Shown piece by piece: positions 46,751 through 58,200 of a stretch of 64,000 nt of DNA (within the stretch, counting starts at the first letter, position 1; the number at the start of each line of letters is the position of its first letter). The notes under the pieces were generated by a model. The model saw only the letters and a program-made list of their open reading frames with translations. It was not told the DNA's origin and ran no database searches. The stretch comes from Tetracentron sinense. Taxonomy: Eukaryota; Streptophyta; Magnoliopsida; Trochodendrales; Trochodendraceae. The translations under genes and the position numbers were made by a program. The stretch covers positions 9,674,938 through 9,738,937 of the forward strand of contig CM026574.1 of the NCBI GenBank assembly GCA_015143295.1. The letters are read 5' to 3'.

Positions 46751-47241
46751 TGTTGATGATTAACACTTGTTGTGGAAGTTTATTATACTGCATTTACTAA
46801 ACACTTGTTGTGGACGTTTAATTTTTTTTTGCTGAATTTCACCATCTACTATGTAATTAGAGGTGAAAAGGGTGCTGAAACCGGTGGTCTTTACCTATTT
46901 GTCGAACATGTGGCTGCACAAGGTCTTGATATTAACATGGCTTTCTTCTCTACTTTGTCAAATGTTTTTAAAAAAAATAAAATTCAAAAGTTACTTCTTG
47001 CAAGGGTAAACCAAACATAAATTTTGAATTCTTAAAAGTCATTTTTCAGATGTGCAAACCAAACGCTATTTTAACCACCAAATGACTTTGTCAGACTTCC
47101 TCAAGAGTTATTTCCTGCGCCACCTAAATTGTTGAATTATAAGAGTCAAAAAAATCTTACCATATGTTGACATGTTGGTGTGATTGAAATCTCAATCACA
47201 ACAATTGGCTATGATCCTAACTCGTTTGCAACTTTCTTTCG

Positions 47242-47257
47242 GTGATGACGTCATCAC
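47242..47257. promoter_or_regulatory. 16-bp perfect palindrome GTGATGACGTCATCAC
   Basis: The TGACGTCA core is a consensus bZIP (C-box/CRE) site. It lies 2 kb upstream of the PDI start in repeat-rich DNA. The perfect symmetry is seen; regulatory use is a guess. Confidence 0.4.
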
Positions 47258-47426
47258 GCCTTTGATCACGGGTCTTGAACCGTGAGCTAGGAGGGGTTGC
47301 CGAGAAAATGTGGTAACACACTAACACATGTTGCGTACGAGATCCTCCATTTGGTGGTCCCCATTCTGGAAATTTTTCACATATACAGCGACTGAAACCG
47401 CTGATAAAACCAAGATGATCATATCC

Positions 47427-47464
47427 ATCCAATCAATCTATATTATTTTTTGACAGGCAAATAA
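47427..47464. repeat. Direct repeat pair, left copy
   Basis: CATCCAATCAATCTATATTA and TTTTTGACAGGCAAATAA recur at 48325-48363 with few changes, about 900 bp to the right. The segment between them holds one MITE copy and a TCTTTACTATTATAA motif. Confidence 0.65.
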
Positions 47465-47699
47465 CCTTCTTCTTTACTATTATAAAGAAAACGTTGATTG
47501 AAACATGTGTATACCTAAAATACCCTGGTGTAAAACACAGTTTGCAAAAGGTGATTTTTTTGAAGGATTATTCAGTCATTTCATTCATTCTCTTCTCTCT
47601 CCTCCATCCCAATCAATCTCTCTCTCTCTCTGCCATTTCAACCATTCCCTCTTCATCTCCCTCACGTGCAACAAACGTGGGTTCCACTAGAATCATCTT

Positions 47700-48025
47700 A
47701 TCCGTCTCTTTCTATAGATTGGATCACCATCAATTACAATTGAACTCTGCAGGCTCGAGTTCAATTGCACCCACATATGAACCCGTGTCTCTTTAATCTT
47801 TATTAACTATGGTTAAGATTTATTAATTCTTAGAGTTCAATAATATAAACTTAATTTTTAGGAAAAAAATATTAACTTTAAGCTTTAAAAATTCTTAACT
47901 AGAGTTAGCTATTTTTTAATACTTTTTTTGTAAAAACCAAGGTCATATTGTTGAACCCCAAGGGTTGATGAATCTTAACCACGGTTAATAGAGGTTAAAA
48001 TAGACACATGTTGGGATGTGGGTGC
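47700..48025. repeat. Mutator-like foldback MITE copy
   Basis: Diverged full copy. The left arm has ATTGAACTCTGCAGGCTCGA and ACTATGGTTAAGATTTATTA. The right arm has CCCCAAGGGTTGATGAATCT and GACACATGTTGGGATGTGGG. Confidence 0.65.
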
Positions 48026-48224
48026 CATTGTAATGAGAATATATAAGTTAAAAACGTAGCCTATTTTTTGAAATTCTCAAACAGCCCTATCATAATCTTT
48101 ACTATTATAATGCGAGAGGCAGGTGTAGCCTGAATTTTCCGAAATTCTCGAACTATCCTTAAATAAAACAAAATGTTGATTTAATGTTTTGATTCTCAAA
48201 CTACTCCTTGCTCATCTATCTATT

Positions 48225-48330
48225 TAAAAAATAGAATCACAGTCAACTACGATTAAACTCGGGATAGATCAATCACACCCGCAGGTTAACATGTGTCCCT
48301 TTTAACTCCTATTAACTGAGGAACTCCATC
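48225..48330. repeat. Half copy of the Mutator-like MITE
   Basis: Left-arm-only copy with AATCACAGTCAACTACGATT, CACACCCGCAGGTTAACATG and TCCTATTAACTGAGG. Confidence 0.6.
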
Positions 48331-48759
48331 CAATCAATCTCTATTAATTTTTGACAGTCAAATAATTAACATTAATCGAATGGTCCAGGTCCAAGTAGAT
48401 AGCCTCTTGTTGAAAATTTGATAGATGTTAGCAACATAGTAAATTTCCTATAAATTTAGAGATTTCTAATAAATAATAGGCAAAGGTTTGGCTGGTGTAT
48501 GCCCTCTTGCCTCGGGCATCCACAAGTGATGGGGCACGATAATTGGGGAGAAAAGTCATTTCATTTCCCCCTCGCCCCACTTGATCTCTCTACCCTTTAC
48601 ATGTCCCATCATTTGTGGACAGCGCTTGGCCAGGCGTCCCGTGAGCCAATTCGAAACCTAAATAATAACCTCACGCGTTTCCGAAATCTGACACCGGTTA
48701 ATAAGACCCGTAATCACCGGATTTGGGAGAGTCCAGTTACGGAAGCTGTCACTTGTCTT

Positions 48760-48985
48760 TTTTAACATTCTTTAACTATGATTAAGATTCATTCTCCCCT
48801 AAAGTTCATTCACTTATCCTTTGATTTTTAAAAAACAAATATTTAAAAAAGTAACTCTTAGAGTTAAAGAATTTTGACTTAGGGTTAAATTTTTATTATT
48901 TTTAAAAACTAGGAATAAGTAGGTGAAGTTTAGGATAAATGAACTTACGTGATGTCAAAAGAGACATGTGGCACGTCAGTGGGGG
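48760..48985. repeat. Diverged copy of the Mutator-like MITE family
   Basis: Arms contain CTTTAACTATGATTAAGATT on the left and AAAAGAGACATGTGGCACGT on the right, around an AT-rich centre with CTTAGAGTTAAAGAA. Confidence 0.5.
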
Positions 48986-49299
48986 TAACCGGGCTTCCTG
49001 GAGTCCGGTTACAACCGGAGAGAATCACGAGTCTTTAATAAATAGAAATATAATAAGGAGACTCACAATCGCATTAAACGCTAATCGCCTCCATAATGAG
49101 AATGATTAATTAACTTTTGGTAGGACCCACGTCCAAAAGTGCTTGATAGTGGAGCGATGCATGATTAACACGAGTAAGATTGTCACTCTCATAGAATTGA
49201 AGGATAAGACACGTGGACGCCTGTGCCATGCGCCGTATTAGTGGGTTTTAGACTACAAAAAGTTCACGCGCGCGTTCCAGAGAGACAAAGCTTCTGGCC
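48986..49299 (+). promoter_or_regulatory. Proximal promoter and 5' UTR of the PDI gene
   Basis: The last 90 bases before the ATG carry a G-box, CACGTG, at 49210-49215 within GACACGTGGACG. bZIP factors, including those of the ER-stress response, recognise this type of core. A GC-rich leader (TTCACGCGCGCGTTCCAGAG) follows. No clear TATA box was seen; CTACAAAAAG at about 49253 is the nearest. No complete CCAAT-N9/10-CACG ER-stress element was found. Confidence 0.4.
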
Positions 49300-52200
49300 A
49301 TGGCGTTTAGGGTTTCTACCTGGTTTTGCATGATCGCGCTCTCTCTCTTTGTTTCATCACTCGGAGTGATCTCTGCCGAAGGAGAAGATCAGTCTCAAGA
49401 GTTTGTTCTGACTCTCGATCACTCCAACTTCTCTGAAATTGTCAGTAAGAACAACTTCGTCGTCGTCGAGTTCTACGCACCATGGTAGTGATTCTTTTTC
49501 TTTTTCTTGTTTTTTTTTTTTTGATTCGATTGTTTGATTTTACTTAATTATTGTACCTGATAGATCTTCCTCATGTATGTATATATATAGCAATGAGTTT
49601 GTACTTCTGTAGATCTTCAGTTCGTAATGTCTTCTTTTATTTTTTGAGTTTCAAATCTACGGAATTAGAGAAATTTTCAAATTTTTTTGACTTTTTGATT
49701 ATCTTTTGAGATGGGTGAATGCTTTTGTATGAACTTGTCAAAGAGGGTTTTTGAGGGATTAAATTACAGTTGAAATTGTTGGATGTCCTTCAATTTTTCC
49801 CTGTTGACAAAACTAATGAAGGAAATCTTAATTTTCCGATCTGGAGCTAAAACTTGGATCTTTATTCGTGGAGTTAGGTTCAATTACAGCCGATAACCTG
49901 CAGTTTTTAGTCTATTTTCCATTGGAGCAGGTCAAGCTGGTTGGGGTGATTCTTGGGATTTACTTCATTACTTGATGTAGCATTTTCAATGTTGGTTTTA
50001 TGAATCAAGAACATGCAAATTAGTCATATTCTATATGGGCTTGTCATATTTAATATTTTTCATCTTTTTTTTATCAGATCCATAGGGGATCTACACAGTA
50101 ACAATGCAAACAAGCTCTTCATTCACCAGAGTTTGAATTTGGATGCATCATGTTATAAAAGGTTTTATTAGTATAATTTGCAAAATGCATCTATCTTCGA
50201 AGCCTAGGGTTATTCTTTTGTAAAATCTAGACCTCGAAAATGTGCACTCTATGATGATGATTACTTGTGCGCGGTTTGATAAATATTATTGTATAGTTAC
50301 TCCTTGGCTCCTTGCTGTTGGGTCAGACAGATACAACATATGTTGTCTTAGTTTGTATCTGTTTTGCTAATTTCTTAAATTGCATATAAAAAGGGTGTCA
50401 TTTACTGGTTTGAATGAGTGAGAAAATGCAGTAAATCCATTTTACTATTATCTTTTGTTAAATCAGATATATGACTCTCTATAGTTGAATGCTAACACTT
50501 TTCGGATTCAAAGCAGATGCTTTGATGGATACCTTTAAAGTGTTTTGAAGAGGCTTGTTATGACCATGGTTTGGCTCGTGTCTATGGTGAACTTGTTAAG
50601 TGTGGAGTGGAACATGCTACTTTTAGATTAGGGCACTAGCCTTATTTGTGCATTTGATAGTTTTTATTGTCCGAGTCTCCCATCTATTAATTTATTTGTA
50701 TATATTATGAAAAAAGGTTGCTATTTTTATCCGTAGCCAAACTTTTTGAGCATGTACTCTTCTAGTGCTGCTAGACAATGTGATGCATCATGCGTGGTCC
50801 CAATTATCCTGTATGTTGCCTTTTCCCGGTTGGTGAAACTTGTAGAAAGTATAAGTGAAATAAGGATGGACCAAATAATATATAGACTGTCCATTACGCA
50901 GATTGAATTATAAGGGTATTGGTTACGGTCTATAAGTTGTGCTCCATCGATATAAATGGAACACCAATATGAGGGTTTTCCTTGCTGACTTGATTTTAGG
51001 GAGTGCAGATAGAACTTGATTATTTTCTGCCTCCTATGGACACACTGAGGCCTTTTTTTTGAAAGAGACATTGTGGAAGTGAAACACCCCCCCCTCACGC
51101 AGAAATAGAAGTATTTTATCTTTTTTTATAATGCATTAGCATCCCTGTTCTTTTTTCTCCCCATACCGGATGATTTAGATGGCAGGTGTACCGATTGAGG
51201 TTTCCTTTTTTCTATGAATGACAGTGTTAGGTAAAATTGTCACCACAGGCCATCTAATGAGTAGGTTCTGGAAGTTTGTGAATAGGTTTTATCATTGTAA
51301 GGAAGAGGAGGAATCGGTTGATCATTTATAACTGCATTGTTGCATTGTAGTCTCACTTTGAAGATTTAGTCTGAAGTCCTTATCCTCTATGCCATGCAAT
51401 GGATCTTCCCCCTAAGCTTATGTGATTTTTTTCAGGATGGTATTAGATGCTATGAAGGATATATCACTCATTATATGGCGTATGGACCTTGGAGCCCTAT
51501 GTTGGTCAATTTGGAAGGAGATTGGCATTTTTCATGACACTAAGTGGTTGACTGCCAAAGTTGTTGTGCACATAAAAACAACTTGCTGAAGTTGTTGTGC
51601 ACATAAAAACAACTTGCTGTGTTTTAGTGTTTGCATTTGAAAGAGTTTGTTGATAAGAAGTTCGAGTAATTTGGTGTAGTAGAAGGAGTTAGTATCTTTC
51701 ACCCTCTTTTGTTGGGCTGTATTGTACGTTGTTTTTGCCTCATCTTGGTTTTTTTATTCCTGGCTGATTTATTCGTAATCAGCTTGCTGCACTTCCTTCT
51801 TTATGTTGTGACCAAATTCTCTTTTACCTATCTAAAACAAGTGACACCCCACCAAAACAAAATAACAAAAAGAGAAAGAATTTCCATTGTGCAGGTTGTA
51901 CAAATTGGTTTTTTGACAAACAAATCAATACCAAACACACCCATAGTGGCAATGTTGGCAGTGAATCTCACTGCCGAAGCCCTAAGGTGTGTAAACTGAA
52001 CCTTAACTATATTATATCACAATTGACAACAGTCTGGCATGATGGAACCCACGCGTGCCAAAAGGTACGTATGGTCTGCTAGGCACTTCCCCATCCCCCA
52101 AAACTGCATGAAAGGACGACAATCGCTTTGTGGTAGTGCCAATAAAAGATTGCCACATAATCCATTGTAGTCAAGGTGTAGCCCATGCGTTGTTTGACCA

Positions 52201-55200
52201 TCGTCACTTGGGTGCCTCTATAGGCGAGCGAAAGTCACCTGGTCCTCTTTAGTATAAGTCTATTGACAATTTATTTACATAAAATATCATTTAAGTAAAT
52301 GATTTTAAATTTACTATCATTTACTTAAGATATTTATATGTAAATAAGTTTAAGCCTCCCATTTGAATTCAATAAATATTATCCTAAATCTAAATTCCTG
52401 AAGAATAAAAAGCCATATTTCCAGTTCAAGAACAAAACCCACTTTTTAAGGATTACGTCAAAATTTCAATTTGTAAATGCTAAGATATTTTTAAAATTTT
52501 AAAATTTCATACTTCTACCATATCAAAACCAATGTGTCCATAACTAGACCAGTTGTTGAACCGCCTGGGTGGCCGGTTCCCGGTTTAACCAGTTAAACTG
52601 GTTCGGTCGTGCCCTTTTATTATTAATTTTTTTTTCCTTTTCCTGACTGGTTCTTCCGGTTCTTATCACTAGTTCTTCAGTTGAACCTACCGGTTCCCGG
52701 TTTCTGGCCGGTTTTTAAGAGTCCGGTTGTAAGGGTTTTGGGGACCAATTGACTGGCCGGTTTCCGGTTATACCGGTTCAACAAGCCGGTTTGATTCGGT
52801 TTTCAAAACACTGATTAAAACATTACTAAAACCGAAAAGTCTAGGAAGAAGAGTCTCATATTTTAGTTTTCAAAAATCCTAGGAAGTTTGGATTATTATG
52901 TGTATACTGTATATATTAATATTATATATATGTATATATATATATATATATTAATTATTTTTATCACCTAGGCATCGCCTTACCTAGCCAGGCTTAATAG
53001 CCTAGGCATTGCCTAGCTGATTTGACTACACTAACGTAATCCTATCCACTATTCGTGCATTTAATGCACTACAGTGAGAACTATATAAGGTCTCACCTCG
53101 GTGAGAGTATGTAGGGATAACTCCTCTACGTTGCAGTCGATAAATGGCTTCCATATGGAGGGAAAATTCCTTGTACTAGTCAGTCAAAGGATGCCATCGC
53201 CATGTGTCCTAAAATCAAGGACATAATCTCCCTCTGAAAAGGGATTGTGCCACAGCAAGATCACACCAATTATCGAGTGTCATTTGGCGGGCCATAGGTT
53301 TCGAAAAACCTCTCACCACTCTTTTCAGCTGATAGACAATCAGCCTAGAGGCTGCCACATGGCCTAGATCCATCTAAAGGGATCCTCCTTATGCTCGACA
53401 TGCACCACATGATACATGTCTAATGAGTGCATGCACTTATGTACACAGTATCCTCTCTTGTTGAGAGGATAATGATTTGGGCAAGAGGAGGGGGGGATTC
53501 ACCCTCTCGTCATCCTTATCCTCTCTATTTAGTAGAAGACACCCATCAGATCGACAAGTTGTCCCTTCACGAGAGGACATTCCATCCCCCAACTACATAT
53601 GACCTGGCAAATATTCTATCCGGTCCGGGATGCATGCCCTCTCTAACAGAAGATGATTCAATCCCATTTCCCCGTTAGGAAGTGGTCAATTGCTCACTTT
53701 CTTGTAGAAAAGAGAGGAGAGTCCCTTAGAGAAGGGATTTTTGAAAATTTTTTTTTGATCGGTAGGGACGTTTGAACTGGCAAGGAAGCTCATTCACCAG
53801 TGTATCAAGAGGAGACTCTCATAGTCTTTAGAAGATTGTGTTAGAGCAGGATAATATGGAGAATGCAAGGTGAGCCCACATAGGGCTTCTTGCATCCTCT
53901 TTCTTTTGCAATATTCACCGATATATGTAAAATCCTCCTCTTGGAGGCTCCATGTAATCCTAAAGGGGAAACGGTAGATATCAGTGGAGAGAATTTTGCA
54001 TATTTTATATTCCTGTTCCCTCTCTTCTTTTCTTAATTAGTGGTTATCTTTTAATGGGAAGTATGGTCTCTACATGAAAAATTAACTTGGTTGATCTCAG
54101 TATCAACTAGGTATATTTAACACCAAAATGATTTCATGTATGCTCAAAATTTGTGTTGTTGTGCAACTCTTTTACCTCACTTCTCTATTTGCAACTTAAC
54201 TATCCATGTCTATGCAGATATATTTCTAATGGCTATACCCCTTTTTGTTGTAAGTTCTATATAAAAAAAGTGACCTCTGTCTGAAATTATTAATCTTGTT
54301 TCTGCTCTTGATTTTGATATATTCTTCATCTCCTCTGACAGGTGTGGGCATTGTAAGAATCTCGCTCCAGAGGTAATCAATTTTCTTATCTTAAATGTTC
54401 TCATAAGATATTGTCCCCATGCTTTGGTTACTAATGTTTTAGACAGTCATACATATGCTCAGTTGGCTGACAGATTTGTTTCAACTTTAAACATGTTCTT
54501 TGGTTTGTAGTATGAGAAAGCTGCATCTATATTGAGTAGCCATGACCCTCCAGTTATTCTCACAAAATTTGATGCCAATGATGATGCAAACAAAGAACTT
54601 GCTAGTGAATTTGAGGTTAGGGGTTTCCCCACGCTTAAGATTCTAAGAAATGGAGGAAAGAATGTTCAAGATTTCAAAGGTCCTAGGGATGCTGATGGTA
54701 TAGTTGCATATCTGAAGAAACAAGTTGGTCCTGCATCTGCTGAAATAAAATCTGTGGAAGATGCTGGTAGTCTTATTGGCGACAAAAAGATTTTCATTGT
54801 AAGTGCTATACTGCTATGCGTTTAATTAATTTTCTGTCTCCAACCATTTTCTTCAAGGAAAATTTAGCTAGTAATAGCTTCTTTGAACATTCTTACAGGT
54901 TGGGGTGTTCTCAGAATTCTCCGGGGAGGAATTTGAGAACTTCACAACTCTAGCTGAAAAATTGCGTTCTGACTACGATTTTGGTCATACGTTGGATTCC
55001 AAGCTCCTTCCACGAGGGGAATCATCAGTTAGTGGGCCCACAATTAGGTTGTTCAAGCCATTTGATGAACTCTTTGTTGATTTCCAGGTATTGCAGGATA
55101 TCCATTCTGGAGTCTCCCTTTTTATCATTCTTTCTTATTGACAATGTTGGATTTCTACGATTCTTAGGTTATCCCATGAAGTAAAATGTGCTATCTTGTC

Positions 55201-58200
55201 GGTATCATGTGCTTGCAGGATTTTCATTTGGATGCTATGGAGAAGTTTGTTGAAGAAGCTAGTGTGCCTATTGTGACTCTTTTCAACAAAGATCCAGATA
55301 ACCACCCATTTGTTATCAAATTCTTCAACAGTCCCAATGCCAAGGTAAATAGCTTATTTTGTTTGACGAGTGAACAGAATCACAAATTTAATGTCATTAT
55401 TTATACTTTAATCCATTTAATTGTTGGATGACTGAAAAAAACTCCTCCCTTTTCTACTGATTTAGTGGTGGTAGATGTGGAGATAAGTGAATATTTGTTA
55501 TATGATTTTTTCTCAATGTTTTCAAACATGAGCTAGAGCTTGAAGTGGCAATGGTGTGGGTTGGCTCAATCTGTTCAGAATGGTGGCTCAAACTTGCTCT
55601 ACTCGGTGGTGTCAGCTGGATTAATAAATAAAATACTTAAAACCATAGTTCAAAGACTCACCTGAGTAACTCGGCCGAGTTACTCGACTCGACTGAATTT
55701 CGAGTTGAGTCGCCTCAAAACTCGAAGGATGCACTATTTATTGAGTTACTCGGGTGACTCGGTCTAGTCAAGCCGATTTTTTCGACTCGCCAGACTAGAT
55801 TGAGTCACAGGAGGATATTTATATCATTTTTTAAAACCTAACTCTAATGTCATACTATTTTTGCATTATATTTTTTTGGTCTATAAAGACAACCTACTAT
55901 GAGTTCTGTTACACCTAGTTTATAGGTTTGAGGTTGTAAAACTAGTGTACTTTGAGTTCTTTTAACTTGGTTTTTAAGTTATTACATATATATTCCGAGT
56001 TGGCCAGAGTCGAGTTTCTTTTTCGAGTTTTCCGAGTTACTCGACCCGGCTAATTTTCGAGTTGAGTTTTTGTGTTTTTGAACCATGATTAAAACTACTA
56101 AGAAATGAGAGATTTTTTGTTTCAAAAACAATGACAATAATATAAGAATATTTTAAAAATATAAAAACAATTAGAAGCACGTATTTTCACCAATGGTATC
56201 TGGTCCTTAAATTCATTGAGAAAATAAGAAACAATTAGACACATATTTCCTGTCATGTCACATGTGAACATGTATCTTATGAAGGTAATTTGATGACGAG
56301 GTGCTAACTTGTCCATTTTACTTTTAAGAAAAATAAGTTTGGAGACTATGGTTTTGAAGTTGGATTTGGTTTATTTAAAAAAGTGTTCAAACCTTGATAA
56401 AAGCCTAAAACACACTCATCAGAAAAGAAAAAGGTGGGTGGAGGTAACACCTAAGGCTGTCATATACACCAAACCCCTTGTTATTTCTCCACTTGGCATT
56501 GGCATTGGCATTGGCATTGTTTTCCTTGTTTCCTTAGTTAGGGTGCCTCTGGAATGGCCATTTGAATAACTTCTACTGGGCATTTCCAAAGAACTCTTTT
56601 ACAGAAATAGTAGAAATTGAAACGGAGTGTTTATTAAATAAGCCTTGAAATGAAATTTCTTCTTTTAGGAACCTCAAATCCTTGATTTTAGATTCTCACA
56701 AAGTAAGTTCCATTGCTTATTTGAGAAAACACACTCTCTCTCTCTCTTTCTATATATATATATATATATATAAGTCCCATTGCTTATTCAAGAAAACTCT
56801 CTCTCTCCCTTTATATATATATGATTCTCCTCCACAGCCGCGACCACTCCTATTGTTCACCAGCATCCAGTGCATGTAATTGTTGCTGCCTGTTCCACCA
56901 CCATCGCTGATATCACCAAGATGTAATTATTGTCGCTATGGTCACTATGACCATCACCAACACCTAACACCACTAGGCCACCTTTCATCATTAGAGCTTC
57001 ACGAGATAAGAGTTGTAAATTCGAAGTGGATAGTGGTTTGTCTGAATTCGTATCAATTACATATTTGACTATCCGTATTCGATTAAATATCCAATGGATA
57101 GTGAAATAGAGCATTTGTATCTGACTCCTATTAAAATATTTGAATTCAAATAATATTCGAATTATTCGATTACGTTAATAAAATTTTAAAGAAAGAAAAT
57201 GTAAAAAAATGCAAAAAACATTTTAAATTTTTTTAAAAATGACAAATTACTATTTTATTTATTGTTTATATATTAATAGTTATAATTTAATGTCTTAGAA
57301 TTATGTAAAAGTTAAATATATTAATAAGGGTATTTTAGTCTTATGCATAGTGACAAAGTTGGGGTTTGGGAATAATTTAGCAAGAGTCAAGTTCGGAAAA
57401 ATTCGGAAAAATCCAGGAAATATTCGGGAACAACTCGAGAAGAAAATAATAATTCTAAAAAGATATCCAACAATTTGATTAGATGATATACAAAATAAGC
57501 AGTTTACTTTGTCAAACTAAAAGAGTTATTGCAAAATTTGTGAATAAATCGGGAATAATTTGCGAAATTCGGGATTAAATCGCAAAATCCGTGAATAATT
57601 CGGGAATCAATTGGCAAACCTAAAATTTGCGAATAATTCGGCACACCTAAAATTCGTGAATAATTCGCGAATTTTAAAAAATTCGGAGAATTTTGTTACT
57701 AACTCTTATGAACTATCTATATATATAGAAAAATATTATATAATCGGTTGGATTATAAGCGGAGAGTAAAAGTACTATTTCTATTCGCTTCGATGGATTC
57801 CTATTTGGATAATTATCCGAGTAAAAGAATTTGGATACGGATATTATCCGTATCTGTTGACACCCACATGCTACTACATATCCATCATCACCGTCGTCGG
57901 CATGCCACTGCCAACCACACCATTTTTAGAAAGTGAAGATATCTGACAGTGTGATCTTCTTTTCTCATTTTGAATGTACAATAATCAAATTTTGCTAACA
58001 ACATAACTTATCTTTCTTCACTAGTTCCTTGCTAGATGGGATTTGGCAACATGAATTCTGTCCAACTATTTAGTCTATCAAGAGCCATATCTTTGGTTGA
58101 AACATTTGTTACTAAAAAAATTCACCGTGTTTATATCGGCTTTCCGCTTTCCCTGAGTCTTCAACTTGCACTTGCTCCTAATGGCTATCGCCATTAGTCT

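Larger units (their letters stand above)
43289..47070 (+). mobile_element. PIF/Harbinger DNA transposon, defective
   Basis: The left end AGGTGGCGTTTGGTTAGAC and the right end (read inward) AATAGCGTTTGGTTTGC share GCGTTTGGTT. Both are next to a TTA trinucleotide (43286-43288 and 47071-47073), the Harbinger target. An alternative right end at 47128 (CGCCACC then TAA) pairs with a left TAA and cannot be excluded. The transposase C-terminal exon lies at 46293-46750. The N-terminal half with the first two catalytic acids is missing, and a decayed UDP-glycosyltransferase gene occupies the middle in reverse orientation. Confidence 0.75.

Noticed and set aside
47590-47690. CT-rich leader of a possible gene after 47560
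   Set aside because: The open frames after it show no domain and run into a MITE copy.
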